This document shows positions 17,145 through 26,336 of a DNA stretch of 56,841 nucleotides, piece by piece; within the stretch, counting starts at the first letter, position 1, and every line of letters starts with the position of its first letter. This DNA is from an uncultured Bacteroides sp. (GTDB lineage: Bacteria > Bacteroidota > Bacteroidia > Bacteroidales > Bacteroidaceae). The stretch spans positions 1 to 56,841 of the forward strand of contig NZ_CAUCSQ010000026.1 in the NCBI RefSeq assembly GCF_958445495.1, read 5' to 3'. Below the pieces are notes generated by a model that worked only from the letters and a program-made list of their open reading frames with translations, did not search any database and had not been told where the DNA came from. A program made the translations under genes and the position numbers.

Positions 17145-18341
17145 TTATTTACTATGTTTTAATCCTTTGGAGGAGATATATTCCACACTAAAATTGATAA
17201 TCAACGTAATGAAGAACAGCACGACACCCAGCAGGAACAACGCCTGATAATGCGTGCCGCCGGCAGGGGCTTCACCCAGTTCGGCGGCGATGGTAGCCGG
17301 AATGGTACGCAAAGGTTCAAGAATCGTCGTCGGAATCACCGCCGCATTCCCCGTTACCATCAATACCGCCATCGTCTCTCCGATGGCACGCCCGATACCC
17401 AACACCACCCCGGACGTAATGCCTGAAATGGAATAAGGGATGACTACCTTGTATATCGTCTGCCAGTGTGAAGCGCCCAGTGCCAGACTTGCCTCCCGCA
17501 TCGCACGCGGACAGTTGCGCATCGCATCTTCCGTCACCGTTATGATAGTAGGCAATGCCATTACAGCCAGCACGATACTTCCCGCCAGCCCGCTCTCTCC
17601 TACCGGAAGATTAAACAACTTCTGAATCAGCGGAACAACGACAATCAATCCGAAAAAGCCATAGACCACGGAAGGAATGCCGCTCAACAGCTCGATAACC
17701 GGTTTCAGCCAGTTCCGCACTTTCGGCTTCGCCACTTCGGACATATAGATAGAAACCGAAAGCCCGAACGGCAAGGCGAAAAGGATAGCGAACAGGCTCA
17801 CCCACAACGTACCGGCAATCAGCGGCAGAAAGCCGAACTGCGGTGCCGGGGTGGCCGTAGGAAACCATTCGGAACCCGCAAACACGTCTTTCACGGAAAT
17901 CGTGTTGTCCTCTATAAAATGCACCGCATCCGGACGAACGATGAACTTCTGCGGGACAAAAGCCACAATACCGGGTGTTTTCTCTACCAGCTCCGTTATT
18001 TTATCGCCCGCATATTCATAGGCAGGGCCAAGTTCCTCTTCCGTGTAATATTGCGTTATATCCTCCAAACGAAAAACCCGGATGGGGATGTCTTCCCCGC
18101 CCAGTTCTTTCCAGTTCGTTATTTCCTCGTCAAAAACATTCTTTATCTGCGCGGGAGTCAGCACTCTCACCTTGTTCCCCTTATTCAATGCCAACACATA
18201 CCCTTCTTCAATCACCTTGCCCTTGAACAGCCCGAAAGCCTCGGTGAAAAGAAAGAGCACAATCAACAGGATAGTAATACTTGTCACGAAACCGCTGCAA
18301 GCCAATACTCCCTCTATCATCTTTTCCAATGCTTTTTTCAT
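17145..18341 (-). CDS. pstC: Phosphate ABC transporter permease PstC with PstS-like periplasmic insertion
   Basis: 398 residues, about 80-100 more than typical PstC. Residues about 15-38 form the first membrane helix and about 165-390 the permease core with the EAA loop CPRAMREASLALGAS. The extra segment, about 46-140, sits in the first periplasmic loop and resembles part of the phosphate-binding protein: LTPAQIKNVFDEEITNWKEL and GGEDIPIRVF against LTRQQLEDIFRGKITNWRQV and GGDDRKIVVY in the PstS encoded next door, later TPGIVAFVP against GAIGYVGL. It may dock PstS or bind phosphate. First gene of the minus-strand pst operon. Confidence 0.95.
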   Translation of the reverse strand: MKKALEKMIEGVLACSGFVTSITILLIVLFLFTEAFGLFKGKVIEEGYVLALNKGNKVRVLTPAQIKNVFDEEITNWKELGGEDIPIRVFRLEDITQYYTEEELGPAYEYAGDKITELVEKTPGIVAFVPQKFIVRPDAVHFIEDNTISVKDVFAGSEWFPTATPAPQFGFLPLIAGTLWVSLFAILFALPFGLSVSIYMSEVAKPKVRNWLKPVIELLSGIPSVVYGFFGLIVVVPLIQKLFNLPVGESGLAGSIVLAVMALPTIITVTEDAMRNCPRAMREASLALGASHWQTIYKVVIPYSISGITSGVVLGIGRAIGETMAVLMVTGNAAVIPTTILEPLRTIPATIAAELGEAPAGGTHYQALFLLGVVLFFITLIINFSVEYISSKGLKHSK

Positions 18342-18412
18342 ACTTGTCTATGATTTCCGACGCAAAGAAAGCGTCTCTTTGTTAAGGAGGTGTGACTAAC
18401 GTTTGAAGGAAA

Positions 18413-18441
18413 TGTTTCAATCGTGTTACATTTGTGCTACA
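18413..18441 (+). promoter_or_regulatory. PhoB-box-like triple direct repeat
   Basis: TGTTTCA (18413-18419), TGTTACA (18424-18430) and TGCTACA (18435-18441) are separated by 4 nt each, an 11-bp period. That is the architecture of PhoB boxes (7-bp repeats, 4-bp spacers). It lies in the pstC-pstS divergent gap. Confidence 0.6.
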
Positions 18442-18461
18442 AACAGGATTTCTGTCCCGGA

Positions 18462-18479
18462 TGAAACGGAAATGTAACA
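18462..18479 (-). promoter_or_regulatory. Second PhoB-box-like repeat, opposite orientation
   Basis: On the minus strand TGTTACA (18479-18473), a 4-nt spacer and CGTTTCA (18468-18462). It ends about 10 bp before TTAATTTG (18489-18496), a one-mismatch -7 element for pstS. A TTTCTTTG (18370-18363, minus strand) is the corresponding weak -7 for pstC. Confidence 0.5.
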
Positions 18480-18519
18480 TCCGGACGTTTAATTTGCAAA
18501 GTCGATAAAAAGAAGAAAT

Positions 18520-19332
18520 ATGAAAGTGAGAAGAAACTTGTTAATCGCCCTCTCTCTGTTATCGCTCGGCGCCAACGCACAACGCATCAAAGGCAGCGAC
18601 ACGGTGCTTCCCGTCGCGCAACAGACGGCAGAACGGTTTATGAACCGGCATACGGGCGCCCGTGTCACCGTAACCGGCGGAGGAACCGGTGTGGGCATCT
18701 CCGCTTTAATGGACAATACGACGGACATCGCAATGGCCTCCCGTCCTGTCAAATTCAGCGAAAAGATGAAGATAAAGGAAGCAGGGGAAGAAATAGACGA
18801 AGTGATTGTCGCCTACGATGCCCTTGCCGTGGTGGTACATCCTTCCAATCCGGTGGAGCGGCTGACCCGCCAACAACTGGAAGACATTTTCCGGGGGAAG
18901 ATTACCAACTGGCGACAAGTGGGCGGAGACGACCGTAAAATCGTGGTCTACTCGCGTGAGACTTCATCCGGCACTTACGAATTTTTCAAAGAAAGCGTAC
19001 TGAAAAACAAAAACTATATGGCAAGCAGCCTCTCCATGCCGGCAACGGGTGCCATCATCCAGTCTGTCAGCCAGACGAAAGGGGCCATCGGATATGTAGG
19101 GCTGGCATACGTCTCCCCCCGTGTCAAAACACTTTCCGTATCTTACGGTGGAGACCGCTATGCCGCTCCCACGGCAGAGAACGCCACCAATAAGGTTTAT
19201 CCCATCGTCCGCCCTCTTTATTATTATTACAATGTAAAGAATAAGAAAAAAGTCAGCCCCCTGATTCAATTTATTCTCTCGTCCGAGGGGCAGGACATCA
19301 TAAAAAAGAGCGGTTATATTCCGGTTAAATAA
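18520..19332 (+). CDS. pstS: Phosphate-binding protein PstS
   Basis: 270 residues with a type I signal peptide (cleavage near GANA-Q, residue 20). The fold is a type 2 periplasmic binding protein. Phosphate-contact loops are visible: GSDTVLP at about 25-31, GGGTGVG near 53-59 and RETSSGTYEFF near 146-156. It captures phosphate in the periplasm for PstC/PstA. It is transcribed away from the other pst genes, an arrangement that lets the abundant binding protein be controlled separately. Adjacent PhoB-like repeats suggest induction by phosphate starvation. Confidence 0.95.
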   Translation: MKVRRNLLIALSLLSLGANAQRIKGSDTVLPVAQQTAERFMNRHTGARVTVTGGGTGVGISALMDNTTDIAMASRPVKFSEKMKIKEAGEEIDEVIVAYDALAVVVHPSNPVERLTRQQLEDIFRGKITNWRQVGGDDRKIVVYSRETSSGTYEFFKESVLKNKNYMASSLSMPATGAIIQSVSQTKGAIGYVGLAYVSPRVKTLSVSYGGDRYAAPTAENATNKVYPIVRPLYYYYNVKNKKKVSPLIQFILSSEGQDIIKKSGYIPVK

Positions 19333-19343
19333 AAAAAATGTCC

Positions 19344-19351
19344 TACTTTTG
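19344..19351 (+). promoter_or_regulatory. -7 element of glnS
   Basis: TACTTTTG, 35 bp upstream of the glnS ATG. It lies inside the longer reading frame that begins at 19338, which argues that translation starts later. No clear TTTG at -33. Confidence 0.5.
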
Positions 19352-19385
19352 TAGCCTGAATCATAGAGCTAACATACTTACCGTT

Positions 19386-21125
19386 ATGACAGATATAAAA
19401 AACGAAGAAGCAGGTGAAAAGAAAAGCTTGAACTTTATCGAACAAGCTGTAGAAAAAGATTTGAAAGAAGGTAAAAATGGTGGAAGAGTGCAAACCCGTT
19501 TCCCGCCGGAACCCAACGGCTATCTTCACATCGGCCATGCCAAGGCAATCTGCCTGGATTTCGGCATTGCCAAAAAACACAACGGCGTATGTAACCTCCG
19601 TTTCGACGATACCAACCCGACCAAGGAGGATGTGGAATATGTGGAAGCCATTAAGGAAGATATCCAATGGCTGGGTTACCAATGGGGAAACGAATATTAC
19701 GCTTCCGACTATTTCCAGCAATTATGGGACTTCGCCATCCGCCTAATCCAGGAGGGAAAAGCATATATCGACGAACAGACTTCCGAACAGATTGCACAGC
19801 AGAAAGGTACTCCTACCCAAGCGGGTGTGGAAAGCCCGTACCGGAACCGTCCCGTTGAAGAAAGTCTTGAGCTTTTCAAGAAGATGAACAGCGGAGAAAT
19901 CGAAGAAGGGGCGATGGTCCTTCGCGCCAAGATTGACATGGCAAACCCCAATATGCATTTTCGCGACCCGATTATCTACCGGGTGGTAAAGCATCCGCAC
20001 CACCGTACAGGAACTGCATGGAAAGCTTACCCGATGTACGACTTCGCCCACGGGCAAAGTGATTTCTTCGAGGGAGTCACCCATTCCCTGTGTACGCTCG
20101 AATTCGTGGTACACCGCCCGCTCTACGACCTTTTCATTGACTGGCTCAAAGAAGGGAAGGACTTGAACGACAACCGCCCCCGCCAGACAGAATTCAACAA
20201 GCTGAACCTCAGCTATACGCTAATGAGCAAACGCAATCTGCTGACTCTGGTCAAGGAAGGGCTGGTAAACGGGTGGGACGACCCCCGCATGCCGACTATC
20301 TGCGGTTTCCGCCGTCGCGGTTATTCTCCCGAATCCATCCATAAATTCATCGATAAGATAGGATACACCACTTATGACGCGCTGAATGATATCGCCCTGT
20401 TGGAAAGTTCCGTACGGGAAGACCTGAACAGCCGCGCCACTCGCGTATCGGCTGTCATTAACCCGGTAAAACTGATTATTACCAATTATCCGGAAGGACA
20501 GGTAGAAGAGTTGGAGGCCATCAACAATCCGGAAGACCCGGAAGCGGGAAGCCACACCATCGAATTCAGCCGCGAGTTGTGGATGGAACGGGAAGATTTC
20601 ATGGAAGAGGCTCCGAAAAAGTATTTCCGCATGACACCGGGACAGGAGGTGCGCCTCAAGAATGCCTATATCGTGAAATGTACCGGATGCAAAAAGGACG
20701 AAAACGGCATCATCACGGAAGTTTACTGTGAATATGACGCAAATACGCGCAGCGGCATGCCTGACGCCAACCGTAAAGTGAAAGGAACCCTTCACTGGGT
20801 AAGCTGCAAGCATTGCATACAAGCGGAAGTACGCTTGTACGACCGTTTATGGAAGGTGGAAAATCCGCGTGACGAACTGGCCGCTATCCGCGAAGCCAAG
20901 AATTGCGACGCATTGGAAGCGATGAAAGAAATCATCAATCCTGATTCACTGAAAGTTCTCCCGAATTGTTACATAGAGAAGTTCGCGGCAACCCTGCCCC
21001 CTCTCTCTTATTTACAGTTCCAAAGAATCGGTTACTTTAACATTGACAAAGATTCAACTCCTGAAAAACTGATATTCAACCGTACGGTAGGATTGAGAGA
21101 CACATGGGGAAAAATCAACAAATAG
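19386..21125 (+). CDS. glnS: Glutaminyl-tRNA synthetase
   Basis: 579 residues from ATG 19386; the upstream in-frame ATG at 19338 is rejected because a -7 promoter element falls within that extension. Class I synthetase: the HIGH motif is HIGH at 48-51 within PPEPNGYLHIGHAKA, and the KMSKS equivalent is MSKR at 280-283. The C-terminal anticodon-binding beta-barrels occupy about 350-579. It charges tRNA-Gln directly with glutamine, so this organism need not use the Glu-tRNA amidotransferase route for Gln. The stop is followed by a 109-bp gap and then a TPR gene. Confidence 0.97.
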   Translation: MTDIKNEEAGEKKSLNFIEQAVEKDLKEGKNGGRVQTRFPPEPNGYLHIGHAKAICLDFGIAKKHNGVCNLRFDDTNPTKEDVEYVEAIKEDIQWLGYQWGNEYYASDYFQQLWDFAIRLIQEGKAYIDEQTSEQIAQQKGTPTQAGVESPYRNRPVEESLELFKKMNSGEIEEGAMVLRAKIDMANPNMHFRDPIIYRVVKHPHHRTGTAWKAYPMYDFAHGQSDFFEGVTHSLCTLEFVVHRPLYDLFIDWLKEGKDLNDNRPRQTEFNKLNLSYTLMSKRNLLTLVKEGLVNGWDDPRMPTICGFRRRGYSPESIHKFIDKIGYTTYDALNDIALLESSVREDLNSRATRVSAVINPVKLIITNYPEGQVEELEAINNPEDPEAGSHTIEFSRELWMEREDFMEEAPKKYFRMTPGQEVRLKNAYIVKCTGCKKDENGIITEVYCEYDANTRSGMPDANRKVKGTLHWVSCKHCIQAEVRLYDRLWKVENPRDELAAIREAKNCDALEAMKEIINPDSLKVLPNCYIEKFAATLPPLSYLQFQRIGYFNIDKDSTPEKLIFNRTVGLRDTWGKINK

Positions 21126-21234
21126 CCTTTTGTCACGATGTACACGGAGCGGTGTGGCGGGAAACCGGGAAACGGAACTGTAAGCTGCGCCAATCCGTAC
21201 AACCGATGATGGAAAATCAAAAACAATAAATAAA

Positions 21235-22668
21235 ATGGGGAGAAAAAATTCACAGAATACCAAAAATGAACTGGACGAGTTAATCTACAAATACGAATCA
21301 GCAAAAGCGGAAGAAAAACAAATCTACCTGGACGGAGACCAGTTTGCCGACATTGCAGACTGGTATGCGAAAGAGTTGCGTTTTGAGGACGCGCAGGAAG
21401 TTATCGACTACGGGCTCCGGATACATCCGGGAAACACAAGTTTATTGATTGAACAGGCTTACCTTTATCTGGACATGCAAAAAGTCAGCCAGGCCAAACG
21501 TGTGGCAGACTGCATCACGGAAACGTACGATATCCAGGTGAAGATGCTGAAAGCTGAAATATTGCTGAATGAAGACAAGCCGGAAGAAGCGCAACATCTT
21601 ATCAATACGATAGAAAATGTCCATGAGATAGAAACGATTGTGGATATCATCTACCTGTATCTGGATACAGGGTATCCGGAAGCCGCCGAAGAATGGATAA
21701 ACAAGGGAAAGGCCCTGTACAGCGAAGAAGAAGAATTCATTGCAGTCCTGGCTGAATATCTGGCGGGAATACAACACCCGGAGGAAGCCATCCAATATTT
21801 TAACAAGCTGATAGACAAGGAACCTTACAACTCTTTTTATTGGACAGAACTTGCCAAATGTTATTTTTCGATAGACAACATAGAAAAAACAATCGAAGCC
21901 TGTGATTTCGCGTTGGCTGCCAACGATAAACACGGGGAAGCCTATCTTTACAGGGCGCACGGTTATTTTTACCTGCACAACCTCGACGACGCCATCGAAA
22001 ATTATAAAAAAGCGATTGAATACAAGGCTCTTCCCCCGGCGCTAGGATATATATTCATGAGCATGTCTTATTTCACTGAAAAAGCATGGCAGGAAGCGAG
22101 CGAATGTTGCGACGAAGTCATCCGCCTTTTTGAAAAAGACGGAGAAGCCGATTCTCCCTTGCTGATAGAGACGTATAACACCCAAGCTATCGCGGCTGTC
22201 AAAATGGGACGCTACGAAGAGGCGCACCGGATATGCGAGAAAGCAAAGAGTATCCATCCGAAATCGGCTCTCATTTTCCTGACAGAAGGCAAGGTATATC
22301 TGGCGGAAAAGATGGAGAAAAAAGCCGAGGCGGAGTTCAAAAAAGCGATAGAATTCAATTCCAACGTGGTTATATGGTATATGGTAGGTGTGGCTTATAC
22401 GGAACTCGACTACATCGACAAGGCAAAGAAATATTATGAAAAGGCATATAAAATAAACCCGAATTATAAAGATTTGCCGGAACGGCTAAGTCTTATCAGC
22501 ATCATAACCAATGACCTGGAGGGATTCCTCAAATACAACAAGGCTTGCAAATTCCCGCTTGAAGAAGAAGGTCTCCGGAGCTTGATGGACGGGGCTGAGT
22601 ATAAAAAAGAGGATGAACTTATAAAAAAGGTATTGGAACAACTGAGAGAAAACACCAAGTTATATTAA
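21235..22668 (+). CDS. Tetratricopeptide-repeat protein, cytoplasmic
   Basis: 477 residues made almost entirely of helical TPR units of about 34 residues, from about 50 to 440; clear examples are EEAIQYFNKLIDKEPYNSFY, DDAIENYKKAIEYKALPPAL and KKAEAEFKKAIEFNSNVVIW. No signal peptide or membrane segment, and the N-terminus is basic. TPR proteins are scaffolds; no enzymatic domain is present, so the role cannot be named. It lies between glnS and the DedA gene on the same strand, 29 bp before the latter. Confidence 0.85.
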   Translation: MGRKNSQNTKNELDELIYKYESAKAEEKQIYLDGDQFADIADWYAKELRFEDAQEVIDYGLRIHPGNTSLLIEQAYLYLDMQKVSQAKRVADCITETYDIQVKMLKAEILLNEDKPEEAQHLINTIENVHEIETIVDIIYLYLDTGYPEAAEEWINKGKALYSEEEEFIAVLAEYLAGIQHPEEAIQYFNKLIDKEPYNSFYWTELAKCYFSIDNIEKTIEACDFALAANDKHGEAYLYRAHGYFYLHNLDDAIENYKKAIEYKALPPALGYIFMSMSYFTEKAWQEASECCDEVIRLFEKDGEADSPLLIETYNTQAIAAVKMGRYEEAHRICEKAKSIHPKSALIFLTEGKVYLAEKMEKKAEAEFKKAIEFNSNVVIWYMVGVAYTELDYIDKAKKYYEKAYKINPNYKDLPERLSLISIITNDLEGFLKYNKACKFPLEEEGLRSLMDGAEYKKEDELIKKVLEQLRENTKLY

Positions 22669-22697
22669 TTAATTCACAAATTTATCATCTCTAAGAA

Positions 22698-23348
22698 ATG
22701 GAATCTGTAGCAGAACTTCTCAAATGGGTATTAGAGAACCTGAATTATTGGGTAGTCACCATTTTCATGGCTATCGAGAGTTCTTTTATCCCTTTCCCTT
22801 CTGAAGCCGTAGTACCGCCCGCCGCATGGAAAGCTATGGCAGATGACAGTATGAACATTTTTCTCGTCATCGTATTCGCGACTATAGGGGCTAATATCGG
22901 CGCATTGGCAAATTATTACCTGGCCCGTTGGCTGGGACGTCCCATTGTCTATAAATTCGCCAATAGCCGTTTAGGCCATATGTGCCTTATCGATGAAGAA
23001 AAAATACATCATGCGGAAGAGTATTTCAGAAAACACGGTGCGGCCTCTACTTTCTTCGGCCGTCTTATTCCGGCTGTGCGCCAACTTATCAGTATCCCGG
23101 CAGGGCTGGCAGGCATGAAGCTCGGACCGTTCTTACTTTATACAACACTCGGCGCCGGAATATGGAACACCATCCTGGCTATACTCGGATACTTGATTTA
23201 CCGGTTTACAGACCTCAAAACGACGAATGACGTCTATGTAATGGCAACCAAATACAGCCATGAAATCGGTTACGTCATCCTGATTATCGCTGTATTGGCT
23301 GTAGGATTCGTCGTTTATAAAGGATTGAAAAAGAAGAAGAAAAGCTAA
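22698..23348 (+). CDS. DedA-family (SNARE-associated) inner-membrane protein
   Basis: 216 residues with five or six membrane segments. The DedA signature is clear: ESSFIPFPSEAVVPPAAW near 26-43 and FFGRLIPAVRQLISIPAG near 116-133, with the conserved Arg residues needed for function in E. coli relatives. DedA proteins are implicated in undecaprenyl-phosphate or other lipid recycling and membrane homeostasis. A basic Lys-rich C-terminus ends the protein. A strong terminator follows. Confidence 0.92.
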   Translation: MESVAELLKWVLENLNYWVVTIFMAIESSFIPFPSEAVVPPAAWKAMADDSMNIFLVIVFATIGANIGALANYYLARWLGRPIVYKFANSRLGHMCLIDEEKIHHAEEYFRKHGAASTFFGRLIPAVRQLISIPAGLAGMKLGPFLLYTTLGAGIWNTILAILGYLIYRFTDLKTTNDVYVMATKYSHEIGYVILIIAVLAVGFVVYKGLKKKKKS

Positions 23349-23382
23349 TAAAGAGGTTCTACAACCGTAGTTCTATAATATA

Positions 23383-23446
23383 GACCGTAACCGCCTGTTC
23401 TTATCAATCCGTCCGGATGCGATTAGACAGGCGGTTACGGTCTTTT
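23383..23446 (+). terminator. Strong hairpin after the DedA gene
   Basis: Arms 23383-23398 and 23427-23442 are perfect 16-bp complements (GACCGTAACCGCCTGT), followed by TTTT. The 28-nt loop holds a small ATCCG/CGGAT stem. It also lies downstream of the convergent DUF3078 gene. Confidence 0.85.
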
Positions 23447-23493
23447 GTCCGGTTCCGCCGCATACGCACTGCCGGCGTCTCATACCCGGACAG

Positions 23494-24378
23494 CTAAAAA
23501 TTGAATTGCACCCCTACACCCAATATTTCTTTAAACTGCACGCTTGCCCTTTTCGTCCCGTCTTTCCGGGCAATCTTCACATCATCGTCATACATCAGGT
23601 TGGTGGTTAACGTGGTCGAGAACCATTTGTTGATAATCATATTTACCTGCACCTCCCAATTCACATCTATATTCAAAGGTTTATGCAGGTAATCAGAATA
23701 CAAATCCAAACGGGAATATACGGTCATGTTCTTTAAAAACTCATATTTGACTTCTCCTTTCAGATTAGCGCCGAAGCCGGACAGCAGGTGTTTTCCGGCA
23801 TCCACTCCATAGGCCCCTTCGTCAGAAAGGCGCTCATTCAACACGAAGGTCCCGCGCCAGGAGGCAGGTGACAATACGACGGTAAATATCTTCCCCGGCT
23901 CATAGGTAAATCCCAGACCGGTAGTCAGATAAGCGGGAGACATAAACTCGGAAATCGAGATATCTTTACTGACCGAATAGTCATATCCGGGAGAGAATTG
24001 GGTCTGAAACGTTGCAAATGCACTGGCATACCAGCTTTTGGCAATGGCATAACCGTAATTCGTATTCAGATAAATCTTGTCATTCGCCTTTCTTGTCCCG
24101 TCTTCTCCGGTCTTATTCAGCCCGTAGGCAAGTTCGATGCGATTGGTCCACAGATGTTTCCCTTTTTTATAATTGACCTGGTATGTGCCCTGCAAATCAA
24201 AGGCAACGGAGTTGTCTCCCCCGGCCGCCCAATTGGTCAGACTGACTTGTGTCAGCTTTAAACCGGCAAATCCCTCTTTTGTCCAAGGAGAAGCTTGAAT
24301 ACTATCGGTTGTTTGTGCCAAAACGGTTCCCGCTGCCACACTTACCAAGGTGAGAGCCATCATCCTGATTTTATTCAT
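23494..24378 (-). CDS. DUF3078 outer-membrane-type beta-barrel protein
   Basis: 294 residues from the ATG at 24378, chosen because the signal peptide MNKIRMMALTLVSVAAGTVL followed by AQTTD starts there; the frame remains open 52 codons upstream but that part is not signal-like. The mature part is rich in alternating hydrophobic strands with aromatic girdles, and LTNWAAGGDNS near 50-60 is typical of DUF3078. The C-terminus ends in VGVQFNF, a terminal aromatic as in outer-membrane barrels. Function of the family is unknown. Convergent with the DedA gene and followed upstream by tpx on the same strand. Confidence 0.85.
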   Translation of the reverse strand: MNKIRMMALTLVSVAAGTVLAQTTDSIQASPWTKEGFAGLKLTQVSLTNWAAGGDNSVAFDLQGTYQVNYKKGKHLWTNRIELAYGLNKTGEDGTRKANDKIYLNTNYGYAIAKSWYASAFATFQTQFSPGYDYSVSKDISISEFMSPAYLTTGLGFTYEPGKIFTVVLSPASWRGTFVLNERLSDEGAYGVDAGKHLLSGFGANLKGEVKYEFLKNMTVYSRLDLYSDYLHKPLNIDVNWEVQVNMIINKWFSTTLTTNLMYDDDVKIARKDGTKRASVQFKEILGVGVQFNF

Positions 24379-24475
24379 ATCAGCAAGGTTTAGTATAGAA
24401 ATAACACAACCTAACAAGAATGGAAGCCTGGCGGAAGCCACGCTTGTATCACCAATTCTTATTAGGTCAAAATCT

Positions 24476-24976
24476 TTATTTAACGGCAGCCAATGCTTTG
24501 TCATAGTCAGGCTCCTGTGTAATCTCCGGAACAAGTTCGGTGTATGCTACTTTCCCGTCTTTGCCAATGACTACTACGGCACGCGCCAACAGTCCTGCCA
24601 ACGGGCCGTCTGCCATACGCACTCCATAGCTTTCATCGAAATCGGAAAAACGGAAGTCAGACAATGGAACCACATTTTCAATGCCTTCCGTTGTACAAAA
24701 ACGACCGTGGGCGAAAGGCAGGTCTTTAGAAATCGCCAGTACGACCGTGTCTTTCAGGCCGGCAGCCATCTTATTGAATTTACGCACTGACGTTGCGCAT
24801 ACGCTTGTATCCAAACTCGGAAAGATATTCAGAATCACATTTTTGCCGCTCAGATTTTTCAGAGAAAAAGAAGACAAATCTGTCTTTACCAGTTCAAAAT
24901 CAGGAGCTACCTTGCCCACTTGTATGAATTCACCGATTAGTTTCACCGGCTGTCCTTTGAAATTTGTTGTTGCCAT
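24476..24976 (-). CDS. tpx: Thiol peroxidase (Tpx-type peroxiredoxin)
   Basis: 166 residues from MATTNFKG; the frame is open 21 codons further upstream but those lack family similarity. Peroxidatic Cys60 is in SLDTSVCATSV and resolving Cys94 in GRFCTTEG, the atypical two-Cys layout. The C-terminus YTELVPEITQEPDYDKAL matches the family. It reduces hydrogen and organic peroxides using thioredoxin and protects an anaerobe against air. Separate from the DUF3078 gene by 97 bp; no certain promoter could be assigned. Confidence 0.95.
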   Translation of the reverse strand: MATTNFKGQPVKLIGEFIQVGKVAPDFELVKTDLSSFSLKNLSGKNVILNIFPSLDTSVCATSVRKFNKMAAGLKDTVVLAISKDLPFAHGRFCTTEGIENVVPLSDFRFSDFDESYGVRMADGPLAGLLARAVVVIGKDGKVAYTELVPEITQEPDYDKALAAVK

Positions 24977-25203
24977 AATACATTTATATTTAAAAATTAT
25001 TTCATTGATTAATGTAAGCCGAAACCGGTTGAGATACAAAGAACGGCGGATATTGCAGCCTGTCCCGCATGTGAACCGGTTTTGATTTACTACTTATAAG
25101 AAACAAATCTCCCCCAAAAAATGTTCACAAAAAACTTTTCCTGCCCCATTTTGTTATTATCTGACATTATTATCCTAATATTCAATTTTAATCACAAAAA
25201 TGT

Positions 25204-25767
25204 ATGGAAACAGAATTTAATGAGCTCCGGCACTCTGTAAAAAACGGATGGACTTCTCTTTTTTTAGGAATCGTATATATCATTGTTGCTCTCTGGCTCA
25301 TGTTTGCGCCTCTGAACAGTTATATAGCTTTAAGTATCGTATTCAGCATATCCATGCTGGTTAGCGGTATCCTGGAAATTATCTTCGCCCTTAGCAACCG
25401 GAAAGGGATTCCTAGCTGGGGGTGGTACATTGCGGGAGGTATCATCGATGTCATTCTCGGCAGTTATCTGATAGCTTATCCCATAGTCAGCATGGAGGTT
25501 ATCCCGTTCATCATCGCTTTCTGGCTTATGTTCCGGGGATTTTCCGCTACCGGCTATTCCGTCGATTTGAAACGTTACGGGACCCGTGACTGGGGCTGGT
25601 ACATGGCTTTCGGCATCCTAGCCATTTTATGCTCCTTGCTGATATTATGGCAACCTGCCATAGGGGCCCTTTATGTTGTTTACATGATTTCTTTCACTTT
25701 CCTTATCATCGGACTGTTCCGTATCATGCTTTCATTTGAACTGAAAAGGCTGCATAAAAGAAAATAA
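25204..25767 (+). CDS. HdeD-family (DUF308) membrane protein
   Basis: 187 residues with six short membrane helices arranged as three repeated hairpins, each with the family W-x-x-G pattern (GWTSLFLGIVY, GWYIAGGIIDV, GWYMAFGILAI). HdeD in E. coli contributes to acid resistance; relatives elsewhere are of unknown role. Single-gene unit, preceded by an AT-rich stretch with no clear -7 element and followed 83 bp later by DUF4494. Confidence 0.88.
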   Translation: METEFNELRHSVKNGWTSLFLGIVYIIVALWLMFAPLNSYIALSIVFSISMLVSGILEIIFALSNRKGIPSWGWYIAGGIIDVILGSYLIAYPIVSMEVIPFIIAFWLMFRGFSATGYSVDLKRYGTRDWGWYMAFGILAILCSLLILWQPAIGALYVVYMISFTFLIIGLFRIMLSFELKRLHKRK

Positions 25768-25799
25768 AAGGCTTTCGGCGCTTACTTTGGTATTTTGTT

Positions 25800-25807
25800 T
25801 ATCTTTG
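25800..25807 (+). promoter_or_regulatory. -7 element before the DUF4494-yggS operon
   Basis: TATCTTTG, 43 bp upstream of the ATG at 25851. TTTG occurrences at 25786 and 25794 are too close to be the -33 box. Confidence 0.45.
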
Positions 25808-25850
25808 TAGGCAATTTACATGAGTCAATTAATTAAAAAGGAAAAGAACT

Positions 25851-26330
25851 ATGGCAATGCATACTTGGTTTGAATGTAAGATTCGTTATGAAAAGATTAT
25901 GGAAAACGGAATGCAAAAAAAGGTGACCGAACCATATCTTGTTGACGCTCTCAGCTTTACGGAGGCTGAGGCGAGAATCATTGAAGAAATGACTCCGTTC
26001 ATATCGGGAGAATTTACGGTTTCCGACATTAAACGTGCCAATTACAGCGAACTTTTTCCCAGTGACGAAGAAAGCGCCGACCGCTGGTTCAAATGTAAAC
26101 TTATCTTTATCACGCTGGACGAGAAAAGCGGCGCCGAGAAGAAGACTTCCACACAAGTGCTGGTACAGGCTGCCGACCTGCGCGATGCGGTCAAGAAACT
26201 GGACGAGGGCATGAAAGGAACTATGGCGGACTACCAAATCGGCATGGTATCCGAAACTCCGCTGATGGATGTATATCCCTACAGCGCCGAACCGAACGAC
26301 AAACCGGAGTTTGACCCGTCAAAAGCATAG
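25851..26330 (+). CDS. DUF4494 protein
   Basis: 159 residues, soluble, no signal. The start MHTWFECKIRYEKIM and the middle ADRWFKCKLIFITLDEKSG look like two related halves, each W-F-x-C-K-[IL]; this repeat-like layout is typical of DUF4494, found in Bacteroidota. Function unknown. Six bases separate its stop from the yggS start, so the two are translated from one message, and a link to PLP handling is possible but unproved. Confidence 0.82.
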   Translation: MAMHTWFECKIRYEKIMENGMQKKVTEPYLVDALSFTEAEARIIEEMTPFISGEFTVSDIKRANYSELFPSDEESADRWFKCKLIFITLDEKSGAEKKTSTQVLVQAADLRDAVKKLDEGMKGTMADYQIGMVSETPLMDVYPYSAEPNDKPEFDPSKA

Positions 26331-26336
26331 GTGACA

